In this document: in pieces, positions 23,551-32,109 of the stretch | How the letters are laid out: each line of letters starts with the position of its first letter | Position numbering within the stretch: the stretch's first letter is position 1 | NCBI RefSeq assembly: GCF_001467895.1 | Contig: NZ_LNYO01000023.1 | Coordinates: 81,424-115,411, forward strand | Direction: 5' to 3' | Source: Legionella nautarum | GTDB lineage: Bacteria > Pseudomonadota > Gammaproteobacteria > Legionellales > Legionellaceae | DNA: 33,988 bases | Made by a program: the position numbers and the translations under genes | The notes under the pieces: generated by a model | Told to the model about the DNA's origin: nothing | The model's input: the letters and a program-made list of their open reading frames with translations, nothing else | Database searches by the model: none

Positions 23551-24432
23551 ATGAAGCGGAATGAGCCAACTATGATAATGATAAAAAAACTCAATGAATT
23601 ACATCGCGATGGATTGTCAACCTATCTCAGTAATTATCAAGAAATGACAATGTTTATTAGAAGCAATCTATCTCAGTCAGGAATAATTTATCAGAACAAG
23701 CCTTTTCATGGTGAATATTATGGCTCTTTTGAAAACGACGTTTTGAATGGAGTTTTAGTTCACTATTGGCACGGCAATATAATGATGCAAGCAGAAAATC
23801 GCTCATTATTAGCAGCCTTAGTTGACGATTTTGAACTTAACAGAACCAGACCAATTGCTGGAATATTAGGTGAAGATTCTCAGGCCAGCTTTGTCATCGA
23901 AAAGTTACAGTTAGACTCGTCTCTATTTGCGGTGAATTATCAAGAGAAATTATTCCTACTTAACCTTGAAAAAATGATTAGACCTAAGGCTATTACAGCC
24001 TATAACTGTTCTATTAAAACGACGCAGGATTGCGAAGTAGAGACTATTAAAGAGTGGCTTATTGCCTACGATATAGAAGCCCTTGGCACTGATGAGAACA
24101 ATCTTGAATTAGAAGAATCTATCTTGAATGAAATTCAAGATAAGCAACTTAATGAAAATCGTTGGGTCTTATTTGTGGATAATGTCCCTGTTTCATTATG
24201 TGGATTCAACGCACGATTACCAGACATTGTTCAGATAGGCCCAGTTTATACTCCCTACCCTTTAAGAAATAAGGGATTTGCCAAAATAGCGGTATATCTT
24301 TGCTTACAAGAGGCTATGAAAAAAGAAGTCAAAAGAGCTACCTTGTTCACCAACAACACCTCAGCAATACGGGCTTATCAATCACTTGGGTTTCAAGAAA
24401 TAGGTAAGTATCGCTTAGCATTATTGAAGTAA
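23551..24432 (+). CDS. GNAT-family N-acetyltransferase with an N-terminal extension
   Basis: The ATG at 23551 (MKRNEPTMIMIKK) is chosen because AGGGG lies 7 bases upstream; later ATGs at 23572 and 23578 are possible. The protein is about 293 residues. The first 150 residues form an alpha/beta domain (EYYGSFENDVLNGVLVHYWH, NRTRPIAGILGED) often seen fused before a GNAT domain. The catalytic domain is C-terminal: SLCGFNARLPDIVQIGPVYT, the acetyl-CoA motif PLRNKGFAKIAV and ATLFTNNTSAIRAYQSLGFQ. The substrate is unknown. Copies of a palindromic repeat flank it on both sides. Confidence 0.78.
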   Translation: MKRNEPTMIMIKKLNELHRDGLSTYLSNYQEMTMFIRSNLSQSGIIYQNKPFHGEYYGSFENDVLNGVLVHYWHGNIMMQAENRSLLAALVDDFELNRTRPIAGILGEDSQASFVIEKLQLDSSLFAVNYQEKLFLLNLEKMIRPKAITAYNCSIKTTQDCEVETIKEWLIAYDIEALGTDENNLELEESILNEIQDKQLNENRWVLFVDNVPVSLCGFNARLPDIVQIGPVYTPYPLRNKGFAKIAVYLCLQEAMKKEVKRATLFTNNTSAIRAYQSLGFQEIGKYRLALLK

Positions 24433-24470
24433 TATAGTTTCCTGTGGGTAGTCTAAACGAACCAAGGGGG

Positions 24471-24491
24471 CAAGGCTTGACTCTGGTTGCG
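24471..24491 (+). repeat. Partial copy of the palindromic repeat
   Basis: CAAGGCTTGACTCTGGTTGCG matches the right arm at 23420-23443 with two bases deleted. It starts 38 bases after the GNAT stop codon. Confidence 0.55.
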
Positions 24492-24551
24492 CACGCTCAA
24501 GGAGATGAGCTTTTTAGAAAATTGATTATTCAACTATTTAAGAATTTAGGG

Positions 24552-24866
24552 TTAAATTTCTTGGTCTGTTCCTGGGAACAAGCAAGAAAATATTTTAGAG
24601 CTAGGATTATCACCTATACACGTCATTATTACATAATCCGAAAATACCTCATGCATTACTTGTAAACCTCCACTATAATGGCATGCCCGATCCATAGAAG
24701 ATAAAACTCTTTCTAATACTTTAGGTTGAGGAGTACTCTCATAAACCTGATTACATTGTACAGGACCACGTGGAGAAGCTAATAATTTTTCTGCGGCAGC
24801 ATAATTATAGTTAATTAAGTCAACTATTAAATATAACTGTATATTTATTAACCAAAATGGAAGCAA
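24552..24866 (-). CDS. Hypothetical protein or gene fragment
   Basis: This 104-residue frame contains a coherent stretch (YAAAEKLLASPRGPVQCNQV, KVLERVLSSMDRACHYSGGL, VMHEVFSDYVIMTCIGDN) with no low-complexity signs, so it may be coding or the remnant of a gene. I do not recognise it. The N-terminal 20 residues look like random AT-rich translation, so the true start is doubtful. The remainder of 24433-25040 shows nothing else I can support. Confidence 0.25.
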   Translation of the reverse strand: MLPFWLINIQLYLIVDLINYNYAAAEKLLASPRGPVQCNQVYESTPQPKVLERVLSSMDRACHYSGGLQVMHEVFSDYVIMTCIGDNPSSKIFSCLFPGTDQEI

Positions 24867-25040
24867 AAATTAAAAGGGAAACATTTAGGATAAGTAGATG
24901 GGCTAGCGGCATAAACTCGCCCAGAATAACTCCGAAAAAAGTATGTTTGCGACAAAGCCTAGCTGCAAGCAACCAGACTTGTATCTTTAAATTGTAAGCA
25001 AAATGCTTAATCTCAAGGGAATCCGCCGCTACAATAGTTC

Positions 25041-26627
25041 TTAAATTGACTGGCCTTTTTTCTGGTCGCTTACCAAATAAGGCTCTAGACGCACTTCGAG
25101 TTTTATTAGAAAATCTAAGAATTCTTGTTTTAATTTGAGAAGGTCCCTCTCTTCTACATCACCTATACGAGCTATAGCCTCTTTACAGTTTTTAATACTC
25201 TCTTCTAAGCATTCCCCTGCTTTAGGAAGGTTGCCATTACCTTTATAAGCTCTCTCAAGATTAGAGTATATTCTTGTTTTTAAATCATAAAGTTTTGCTA
25301 GCTCAGTGATTTCAACACTAGGATTTTTTTCAAGTAAATTGCAAGCAGAAAGCACCTCTTCATAACTAAGACAGGCCTGAGCATACTTTTTGTTGATCAA
25401 AAAACCATCAGCTAATTTTTTAAATATACCTATTTGATGAAGTAAGCCTTTTTTTATAGTTTCATCCTCAGGCGAGGAGGCATAAGCTTCAAAAAAAATA
25501 GCTAATTTCTCTTTTTGGCTTTTTATATCGGAAAATTTATTATTCCTGGCTTGATAAGTACTTTTTACATCTTTGATATGATCATCTATACATTTTCCTG
25601 TAGGCAGGTAATCAGTCGTTGTGCCCTTAAAGACATGGCTATCAATCTGAAACTTGCCACTTATAATTCTAGTTGCGTTCACTAAGCCATTAGCGCAAAC
25701 AATACCATTAAATATGCCTGTTCCCTTGCGATACTCGGCACTCATCAGTGAATCGCCACAAGCAACTACAGGGAAAGGATAAGTGCCTGCATCTAAAATT
25801 GGATTGTCAACTTTGTGGGGATCCACATTAAAGGAAGAAAATTTCAAGGATGATCCTTCTTCAATACTAAAATCGATATTTTTACCCGTTTTTAATTTAA
25901 GCATTGTCTCTAACCACTCTCTTTTCAGTGGCAGAGGCGCACGAGCTAGCTCATCGGGCATTTCAAAATAACAGCAAAAACGTTTTTCTGTTTCACTGTA
26001 TTCCCAGCGCCTCATATCCCAATGAGGCAGATCATTTTTAGTCCATCCTTGCGCTCTTAAGGATTCAAATTGTAAAACCTGATTGACAGGATCACTGGCT
26101 GCTTTGCAGGATCGGAGTAACTCAGCATCCTCATTGCTCATCGTAATAAAGGCAATAAAATTAGTTTTTACAGGGTTCTCTGCAATTTTGGAAATTGTAA
26201 AAGGGGGAGAGGTATGTTGTGAGTTTATATAATTTACAACTCCTCTATTTTCGCCGGTGCAATCAATCAACAGATCACAGCGGATGAGATCTTCACTCCC
26301 TTCTACCTCAATACAATTGTCTTGTATGCCTTTAAAATTTGCCCGGGTAAATTTCACCCCTAACTCCACAGCTTTTGCATATAAAGCTTTCTGTATATCG
26401 CTAACATAATAAGTTTCTGGTAAAGATTTTGCTAAAGGAATTTCTAGATCAATTCTAATTTCTTTAAGTTGTCTGATAATGGTTTCTCCGGCTTGAATTG
26501 CCACAACTCCAGGCCTTGTGAAATTATCCACATACTTATCTACCACTTGTACTGGATATCCTCTTTTAGCCAAAGAAATGGCAGTATACAAACCCACAGG
26601 TCCTGAACCGGCGATAATAATAGGCAT
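25041..26627 (-). CDS. FAD-dependent oxidoreductase with a helical-repeat C-terminus
   Basis: This 528-residue protein opens with the dinucleotide-binding motif IIIAGSGPVGLYTAISLAKRGYPVQVVD (G-x-G-x-x-G with the closing Asp). It continues like a class A flavin monooxygenase: RCDLLIDCTGENRG, then VVACGDSLMSAEYRKGTGIFNG as the second FAD site. From about residue 380 it changes to all-helical sequence with TPR-like pairing (ACLSYEEVLSACNLLEKNPS, NLERAYKGNGNLPKAGECLE). This region could bind a protein or regulate the enzyme. The substrate is unknown. Because Legionella-type genomes send many proteins with added helical domains into host cells, secretion is possible, but no clear C-terminal signal is visible. 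Confidence 0.8.
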   Translation of the reverse strand: MPIIIAGSGPVGLYTAISLAKRGYPVQVVDKYVDNFTRPGVVAIQAGETIIRQLKEIRIDLEIPLAKSLPETYYVSDIQKALYAKAVELGVKFTRANFKGIQDNCIEVEGSEDLIRCDLLIDCTGENRGVVNYINSQHTSPPFTISKIAENPVKTNFIAFITMSNEDAELLRSCKAASDPVNQVLQFESLRAQGWTKNDLPHWDMRRWEYSETEKRFCCYFEMPDELARAPLPLKREWLETMLKLKTGKNIDFSIEEGSSLKFSSFNVDPHKVDNPILDAGTYPFPVVACGDSLMSAEYRKGTGIFNGIVCANGLVNATRIISGKFQIDSHVFKGTTTDYLPTGKCIDDHIKDVKSTYQARNNKFSDIKSQKEKLAIFFEAYASSPEDETIKKGLLHQIGIFKKLADGFLINKKYAQACLSYEEVLSACNLLEKNPSVEITELAKLYDLKTRIYSNLERAYKGNGNLPKAGECLEESIKNCKEAIARIGDVEERDLLKLKQEFLDFLIKLEVRLEPYLVSDQKKGQSI

Positions 26628-26757
26628 ATGGCTAATACTAGGAGGTAATTTGATTTAATTATAGACAATAAGTTCAATATAAAATAAAATATCTTTTTTT
26701 TATTGAGTCTATAAACTATAGTTACAGTTAATTAGGAAGTTCAAATGGGAATGAATC

Positions 26758-27051
26758 GTGTTTAAACCGTTGGATAAAAGCATTACATCTGTTGATGGAC
26801 TTACTTTTTTAAAATTCATTGAAAATGATGCTCCTTTTTATTCGAAATTAGAACTCTATCATGACGATGATTTAATTTCAGATTGTAGCTTTAAACCTGA
26901 AGAGCGAAATCAGATTAAAAAAAGTTTGAACAATTGTAATGCCCTTTTAGCTGCCTTAAACAAACTTAATAAAAAAGTAGATAATATCCATTTAAGCCAT
27001 TTCATCGAGCTTATTGAGTCCTATAAACCAACCGAATCACATCAACCGTAA
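26758..27051 (+). CDS. Small hypothetical protein
   Basis: This 97-residue soluble helical protein starts at a GTG (26758) with AGGAAG further upstream. It is divergent from the oxidoreductase gene, and a TATAAACTATAG-type AT-rich promoter region lies between them. It has an acidic N-terminal half (FIENDAPFYSKLELYHDDDL) and a Lys/Asn-rich helix (NNCNALLAALNKLNKKVDNI). I do not recognise the family. Confidence 0.55.
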   Translation: MFKPLDKSITSVDGLTFLKFIENDAPFYSKLELYHDDDLISDCSFKPEERNQIKKSLNNCNALLAALNKLNKKVDNIHLSHFIELIESYKPTESHQP

Positions 27052-27062
27052 CTTTTCCATCA

Positions 27063-27191
27063 ATGAAGAATCTATGTCAAAGCGTAAGTAATCTTGCACC
27101 TTATTTAAGACATGATTTCTTCTTGGGCATAGTTGATCTTAGCGATTGTAATTTTGTAGCAGAAAAGCGTCCGATCCATTATTTTCCCTGA
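27063..27191 (+). CDS. Short hypothetical reading frame, possibly a truncated gene
   Basis: Forty-two codons from ATG to TGA read as coherent protein (NLAPYLRHDFFLGIVDLSDC and ending IHYFP). The composition looks coding. It stops shortly before IS3-type sequence, so it is probably the N-terminus of a gene cut by the element. Family unknown. Confidence 0.25.
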   Translation: MKNLCQSVSNLAPYLRHDFFLGIVDLSDCNFVAEKRPIHYFP

Positions 27192-27217
27192 TTAACATGT
27201 TGATTTTTGATCCTGCC

Positions 27218-27432
27218 CTGATTTGTCGGACACCCTGCTAAGCGAGTAAAATACAAGACTTGCTGAAGAGAATGCACTCTTAAAAAGACGGCCGCGTATT
27301 TTGCGAAGGAATACAAGTAAAGTACGCTGTGATTAAGGAAGAATCAAATCAATTTTCATTAAGGCTTAAGTGCCGTGTCTTTTCTGTTTCTGCTAGCGGT
27401 TACTACGCCGGAAAAAATGTGGGGATTACGGA
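27218..27432 (+). pseudogene. IS3-family insertion sequence remnant
   Basis: TGTCGGACACCCTG near 27218 resembles an IS3-group terminus. Next comes the end of the first reading frame (EENALLKK then TAAYFAKEYK, needing a one-base frameshift). Then the start of the second transposase frame is seen (KYAVIKEESNQFSLRLKCRV, FSVSASGYYAG), which matches the OrfB start consensus K-Y-x-x-I-K ... G-V-S-x-S-G-Y-Y. Both frames are truncated and most of the element is deleted. Confidence 0.65.
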
Positions 27433-27445
27433 GCGTTTTATTTTT

Positions 27446-29659
27446 CTAAAGTGTTTGGATGTTGATATAAGGTACATAAGCTTTGGGCAGTATTCTTATA
27501 TTATTATTAATACATCTAGAGCGAATGTAACTATCCTCAAAACAAGTTGTTACCAGTATTGCATGGTCATTTAAATGAAATTCTTCTATTAGATCTAGCC
27601 CATTTTTATTCTCGCCAACAAGTTCGAAATCTATTAAGTAGAGCGCTGGATGATATGAATTAAAACCATTTTTTATAAGATCAGATGAATTAGAGTAATA
27701 CATCAGAGAGGAATGATTTATTTCTTTAAACTTTGTTTTCCAGGCGTCTTGAATAGAAATATCATCATCTAAGATGATAATTGTATGATTCAGGCTTATA
27801 GAAATTGAATCACAAAACCAAACAGGGAATGTGGAATGTGGCAAAGAAATTGTAATAATCGTACCTATTCCTTCTGTTGATCTTATGTCCATTGCTCCGC
27901 CAGTTTTATCAACGTATTGTTTTGCATAAGATAATCCATAGCCGACTCCATTTTTTTTATTATGGCTGAATCCTGGCTCAATCACTCGTGGGAGTAGTTC
28001 ATTGGGAATGCCACAACCATTATCTTCAATGCTTATTTTTATATAAAATCCATCATTATTCATGGTAATGTTGACAACACCGTTTGAGCGTACAGCCTCG
28101 ACACTGTTGTTGATTAAATTAGACAGTACTCGTTTAAAACTGCTAAGTCCCACTTTAGCAAAACAATTGTAAGCTTTAGAAGAAATATCTAAATTTATTT
28201 GTATACTTGATTTATAATATTCAAATCGTTTTTCGGAAATTATATTTTCTAATATTAGAAAGATGAGCTCAGGGTAGGTCTCTTCATTTGTTTCTTCGCT
28301 AACTGAGTTGTGAGTTTCAAGTGTAGATGTGCCCAGTTTGGATTGTGACAATAAATTATTCGCTATATCATTAATGCGCGTAGTTGCATTTCGAATCATA
28401 ATACGTTGACGCTCGGGAATGGTCATTAGATTAGACATAACAGTGTTTATGGCTGCTAAAGGAGATCTAATATCATGAGCTACCTGTGCTGCGATATTAA
28501 TTAATGCTTGCTGTGCTCTTTCTTTTTGCTCCTTAACTTCAAATGCTTCAGTAATAAATTTTTGCAGAAAAACAAATTCATGAAGTACAAAACTTTCATC
28601 TATTTTCTGTTTACTGTAGCCAGACATTAATATACGCACATTATCGGTGAGCTTTCTAAAGGGTGACTCATATTTCTTACCTATTTGTATTGAAACAACA
28701 ACAATAATCACTGAATACATCATTATAATTAACGGTAACAAGAGGATAGAATGAATATTTAAATCAGAAACTAAATAGCAAATTGTAAAAAAAAATAAGA
28801 AGATTATTATTGACGTAATGAAACACCAAAATGCCAAATTATTTTTAATGGAGTTATTTTGACTTAACCATGAAATAATATCACCCGCCGTATTGTATCG
28901 AAGAAAGGCAAGTCCGTGCATCATAATCACTAGTCCTAGAAACCATAGCATTTCTCCATAATGAAGAAGAGAAGAGGTTTGAGATATAAAAGAATAATTA
29001 ACAAAAAAATCTCCTGATATTAAAGCGAGTAATCCTAACAATAGGCAGGAAAATCCTTTTTCTTCTGAGTAAATAAAGCACACTAGAGCAAGATCGAAAA
29101 TAAAGAATTCGCTTAGAAAGCTGACTACATGAGATATGTTTTCCCAAGAAAAAAATTGAAATGAATTATTGATGGAAGAAAAAAATAAAAACGTTATTAA
29201 AAGATTGATTGAAATGAATATAGGTAATGCTTTATAAAAATCAAATAAACTAAGAATATGTTTTTTAAGAATATATAGTAAAAATACAATAATCGAAAAG
29301 ATCCAAATAAGATAAGGTATATATCCCAAAAGGAAAGTAAAAAGTGATGCTGATAGTATATATCTATTTGAAAGATGAACAGATATGTAATAGGTCAAAT
29401 CATTAGCGAATAAAAAAATATTGGTTAAAACTAACCATTTTAAGATGCGTCTATCTGGAGATTTAGATTTAAAATATATAGGTAAAATAAAAAACATTGA
29501 AAAAATGTGAACCAAAAATTCAAATTTTGCCACGAGAAGCATTACCTGGTTAGAGGATATTTTCTTTTCTATCTCAAGTCCTAAGAGGCTGCTCCATGTG
29601 ATTAAAAAAAACACTAAGGAGAAGTTTAGATACTTGTTTTTGAGAAACTTTTTAAGCAT
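27446..29659 (-). CDS. Polytopic hybrid histidine kinase with one receiver
   Basis: The start is set at the ATG at 29659 (MLKKFLKNKYLNFSL) because it aligns with the start of the paralogue at 2380-4971. The protein is about 737 residues. The N-terminal membrane module of about eight helices shares motifs with the paralogue (LISGDFF, MLWFLGL, FDLALVCFIYS, LPIFISIN). HisKA is VAHDIRSPLAA (His near 395); HATPase has NLINNSVEAV, EDNGCGIPNE and GVGYGL. One receiver starts at IILDDDI (near 628), with Asp in YLIDFEL and Lys in ILPKAYVPY. It lacks the second receiver of its paralogue. The only other regulator nearby is the pair at 30273-31605 on the same strand, so a kinase-regulator circuit is plausible. 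Confidence 0.87.
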   Translation of the reverse strand: MLKKFLKNKYLNFSLVFFLITWSSLLGLEIEKKISSNQVMLLVAKFEFLVHIFSMFFILPIYFKSKSPDRRILKWLVLTNIFLFANDLTYYISVHLSNRYILSASLFTFLLGYIPYLIWIFSIIVFLLYILKKHILSLFDFYKALPIFISINLLITFLFFSSINNSFQFFSWENISHVVSFLSEFFIFDLALVCFIYSEEKGFSCLLLGLLALISGDFFVNYSFISQTSSLLHYGEMLWFLGLVIMMHGLAFLRYNTAGDIISWLSQNNSIKNNLAFWCFITSIIIFLFFFTICYLVSDLNIHSILLLPLIIMMYSVIIVVVSIQIGKKYESPFRKLTDNVRILMSGYSKQKIDESFVLHEFVFLQKFITEAFEVKEQKERAQQALINIAAQVAHDIRSPLAAINTVMSNLMTIPERQRIMIRNATTRINDIANNLLSQSKLGTSTLETHNSVSEETNEETYPELIFLILENIISEKRFEYYKSSIQINLDISSKAYNCFAKVGLSSFKRVLSNLINNSVEAVRSNGVVNITMNNDGFYIKISIEDNGCGIPNELLPRVIEPGFSHNKKNGVGYGLSYAKQYVDKTGGAMDIRSTEGIGTIITISLPHSTFPVWFCDSISISLNHTIIILDDDISIQDAWKTKFKEINHSSLMYYSNSSDLIKNGFNSYHPALYLIDFELVGENKNGLDLIEEFHLNDHAILVTTCFEDSYIRSRCINNNIRILPKAYVPYINIQTL

Positions 29660-29769
29660 TGAAAAACAGATGAAACATAAAAGAAATGAGTGTAGCATAA
29701 AATGAATTTACTCTTCATTTAGTTATTAAAACAAGTTTGTTATAATTTTCCTTTTAAGAGTTTTTTCTC

Positions 29770-30261
29770 ATGCAAAAATTTGTACGTGCTGCTACAGTTG
29801 AAGATCTTGATTTTATTTACTCTTCTCTCCAAGAAGATTTAAAGGAGCAAGGTGTTCTACATCGTTTTAGTTATTCAAAAGAAGATTTTAGAAAAGCTAT
29901 ATTTTGTGATAATCCTCTGGCTTTTTTTTTAATATTAATAATGAATGAGCAGCGTGCAGGATTTGTAAATTATACAATGGACAATAGAAATTTTACTGTC
30001 AATTTTCCTTCAAAAAACCTTTATATCAATGACTTATATGTAAAGAAATCATATCGGCGTATGAAAGGAGCTACTTTATTGATGGAAAAAATAAAGGAAA
30101 TTGCGATTAAGAATAGTTGTGGCAGAATCGAAGGGTTCGTATTGGCAGATAATACAGTGTCTCTCGCATTTTATCAAAAATACATGCGGGCAAAAATTAT
30201 AAGTGACGGTCTACATTATATGCGTTTAGAGGTAAATCCTTCCAGTAATGCGCCTACATAG
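29770..30261 (+). CDS. GNAT-family N-acetyltransferase
   Basis: This 163-residue single-domain GNAT protein has the N-terminal strand FVRAATVEDLDFIYSSL, the central strand LYINDLYVKKSYRRMKGATLLME (the R-R-M-K-G-A form of the acetyl-CoA loop) and the final motif NTVSLAFYQKYMRAKII. It resembles diamine or aminoglycoside-type small acetyltransferases in length, but the substrate cannot be assigned. It is divergent from the hybrid kinase gene with 110 bases between them, and its 3' end meets the XRE gene tail to tail 11 bases away. Confidence 0.82.
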   Translation: MQKFVRAATVEDLDFIYSSLQEDLKEQGVLHRFSYSKEDFRKAIFCDNPLAFFLILIMNEQRAGFVNYTMDNRNFTVNFPSKNLYINDLYVKKSYRRMKGATLLMEKIKEIAIKNSCGRIEGFVLADNTVSLAFYQKYMRAKIISDGLHYMRLEVNPSSNAPT

Positions 30262-30272
30262 GACTATTGTGT

Positions 30273-30893
30273 TTAAAGATGATTTCCTAAATAGATAAGT
30301 TCTATGATAAAAATGGAGCAAAAATCGATAATATTTCCAGAAATGATTAGTTTTTTATTATTTATTTCGGCTTCTAATTCATTCTCATTGAGAAAAGTTA
30401 AATAATATAATGAAGATTTATTGCCTTTAATAAAACATAATGTTTTATTAAATTGGGATAGATTGTCTTTATTAGCTTCTCGACCAAGTAGCGTTGACTG
30501 CGCGGGAATTAGGGGAGCATATTCATCGGTCTCTATATTGATTGGTGTAAGCTGAGTGATTTTTTGCCTCATTTCTTCTAAACAGATTTTCGATTTTCCA
30601 GTCAACTCCTTTTTTGACATATCTATAGTAATGTGACAAGGATTATTTTCTTCTAAGAAAATATTAACATCGCATACAATTCCTTCGAGACCTAATTTGT
30701 GAGTTAGTCGTTCTGCTATTTTAGGAGCAATTTTCATCCGTTCAATTTCAATGGACTTTAATGTTCCTTCTCGAATAATCCCATCCTCACAAAATGTTTG
30801 CTGATTTTGATTCAACAGTTTTTGCCTAATATACTTGACCCGCTTAGCAGGAGACAGCGAAATCAGTGTATTAGAAATTTCATTATTATTCAT
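30273..30893 (-). CDS. XRE-like DNA-binding regulator
   Basis: I use the ATG at 30893 (MNNNEISNTL), overlapping the upstream response-regulator stop by 8 bases; the frame is open further upstream only within that gene. The protein is about 206 residues. The DNA-binding part RVKYIRQKLLNQNQQTFCED, then TLKSIEIERMKIAPKIAERL, has the same layout as the regulator at 20874-21566. The C-terminal half (CHITIDMSKKELTGKSKICL, LCFIKGNKSSLYYLTFLNEN) has no recognisable S24 catalytic motif. Being coupled to a receiver protein, it may serve as the output of that regulator. It may bind the operator words at 31682-31724, upstream of the pair. Confidence 0.68.
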   Translation of the reverse strand: MNNNEISNTLISLSPAKRVKYIRQKLLNQNQQTFCEDGIIREGTLKSIEIERMKIAPKIAERLTHKLGLEGIVCDVNIFLEENNPCHITIDMSKKELTGKSKICLEEMRQKITQLTPINIETDEYAPLIPAQSTLLGREANKDNLSQFNKTLCFIKGNKSSLYYLTFLNENELEAEINNKKLIISGNIIDFCSIFIIELIYLGNHL

Positions 30894-31605
30894 ATCTGAT
30901 AAATTGCGTAGTGTCAGGACAGTATTGCCAATAGGAGATTTGCTGATTTTCTTGAGCCATGGCGATATCCCCATTTTCATTAAGAGTTAAAAAACATCGG
31001 GGATTATTTTTTTCCATCAATGCTTTTTTAAGAAGCAAATACTCTTCATTATTTAGGTTTCCCACGTTTTCAAATAAATCAATGGAATCAAGTAAATAGT
31101 CTTTTTTTATCTTCTCCAAATGCTTGGATAGATATTGATATAGATTTTGGATTGCATCAGCATCGCTTTTATCTACAAAAAGATCGATATTGTGATTGTT
31201 ATGTAACTCAATGGCTTTGTTATTTGGGATATTGCTAGTTAACATACTGATATAGGATGCCGGGTAGTATTCTCTTAAGGTAGTGCTTAATTCTGTTCCT
31301 GTTTTTTTTTCCCCTCGAAGCTCCTGATCTAAAACTATAATTGCTGATAATTGTGCTAAATCTTGCAGTGTGTTTGCAATAGCATCTTGATTAATTTTAC
31401 TTGAATAAAATGTATTTAAGATGACCGAAGGAGGCTCGGGCAAATAACAATTTTCTTCAATATATGCTAGAAAATCATTACTTTTTAAAAAGGCTTTTAC
31501 GAGTACCGTATTTTGGAATTTTTCTGTGAAATAGTACTCCATGATATCAAGTAAGGTGTAATCGTCATCTAACATAACAATTTGAGGTTTTGCAAAGGCT
31601 AGCAT
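30886..31605 (-). CDS. Response regulator with an interrupted receiver and short tail
   Basis: This 239-residue protein has a receiver starting at IVMLDDDYTLLD, with phospho-Asp in AIIVLDQELRG, switch Thr/Ser in SMLTSNIP and Lys in LFVDKSD. As in the regulator at 607-1569, an insertion of about 30-40 residues (EENCYLPEPPSVILNTFYSS and onwards) comes before the phospho-Asp strand. The tail (RCFLTLNENGDIAMAQENQQ) resembles part of that protein's output domain. No DNA-binding domain is visible. It overlaps the XRE gene by 8 bases, which suggests the two work as one unit. It is divergent from the promoter at 31701-31728. Confidence 0.75.
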   Translation of the reverse strand: MLAFAKPQIVMLDDDYTLLDIMEYYFTEKFQNTVLVKAFLKSNDFLAYIEENCYLPEPPSVILNTFYSSKINQDAIANTLQDLAQLSAIIVLDQELRGEKKTGTELSTTLREYYPASYISMLTSNIPNNKAIELHNNHNIDLFVDKSDADAIQNLYQYLSKHLEKIKKDYLLDSIDLFENVGNLNNEEYLLLKKALMEKNNPRCFLTLNENGDIAMAQENQQISYWQYCPDTTQFIRYE

Positions 31606-31681
31606 TTTTACCCCTAATAAAAAATAAATTTATTATATCTTAGAAAATTCACCAATAAAATAAATACAAAATTAAATTTCT

Positions 31682-31728
31682 TAAAAGTGCAATTACACCA
31701 TTGACAACTTTAAAAGTGTAATTATAAT
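31682..31728 (+). promoter_or_regulatory. Sigma70-type promoter with repeated operator-like words
   Basis: TTGACA at 31701-31706 and TATAAT at 31723-31728 are separated by 16 bases, both full consensus. TAAAAGTGCAATTA (31682-31695) and TAAAAGTGTAATTA (31711-31724) are direct repeats 29 bases apart, one upstream of the -35 and one filling the spacer. A repressor bound there would block RNA polymerase. The promoter reads toward the decayed cassette; the divergent regulator pair starts about 80 bases to the left. The rest of 31606-31807 shows nothing else. Confidence 0.65.
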
Positions 31729-31813
31729 TCGCTGGCATTAACGCACCTTTCTAAAAAGGTATTTAGGGACTTGCAGATGTAATTGTCATTGCTCAGAAAA
31801 CAGGAGTATGATT

Positions 31814-31998
31814 ATGGAGGATGCTATTCATAATAAAAATGAATTATTAAAAACAGCTAATAATTCTGGTACTCCTTTTTATTACTATGATGCCAAGATA
31901 ATCCAAATCCTTTTCAACTTTATAGTGTATTTTTTGATCACATGCATTGATTTTTTTACTCACTTAAAGCAAATCTTAATGTTGCAATTTGTCATTAG
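31814..31998 (+). pseudogene. Frameshifted N-terminal fragment of a fold-III PLP decarboxylase (LysA-like)
   Basis: The ATG at 31814 has AGGAG 7 bases upstream and gives MEDAIHNKNELLKTANNSGT then PFYYYDAKIIQ, the usual start of diaminopimelate/ornithine decarboxylase-type enzymes (T-P-x-Y-x-Y-D). In another frame further on the DNA reads FYSLKANLNVAICH, the PLP-binding Y-S-L-K-A-N motif. Both pieces are in the right order and distance, with stops and a shift between them, and the gene ends at a TAG right after. About 350 residues of a full enzyme are missing. It has the strong promoter described above, so it may still be transcribed. Confidence 0.6.
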
Positions 31999-32109
31999 TT
32001 AAAAAATGTTAGGTGCTGGTATTTAGCTGCGTTCCTAGAGAGAGTTTTATGAACAAATAGGATTTATACAAAAAAATAAAAAATAGATTTTACCATTCCA
32101 GGATTTGGC

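Noticed and set aside
23276-23569. A 97-codon minus-strand frame across the palindrome
   Set aside because: Its sequence (NQGVKPCFSP and QGLTPWFLF) is just both arms of the inverted repeat translated.
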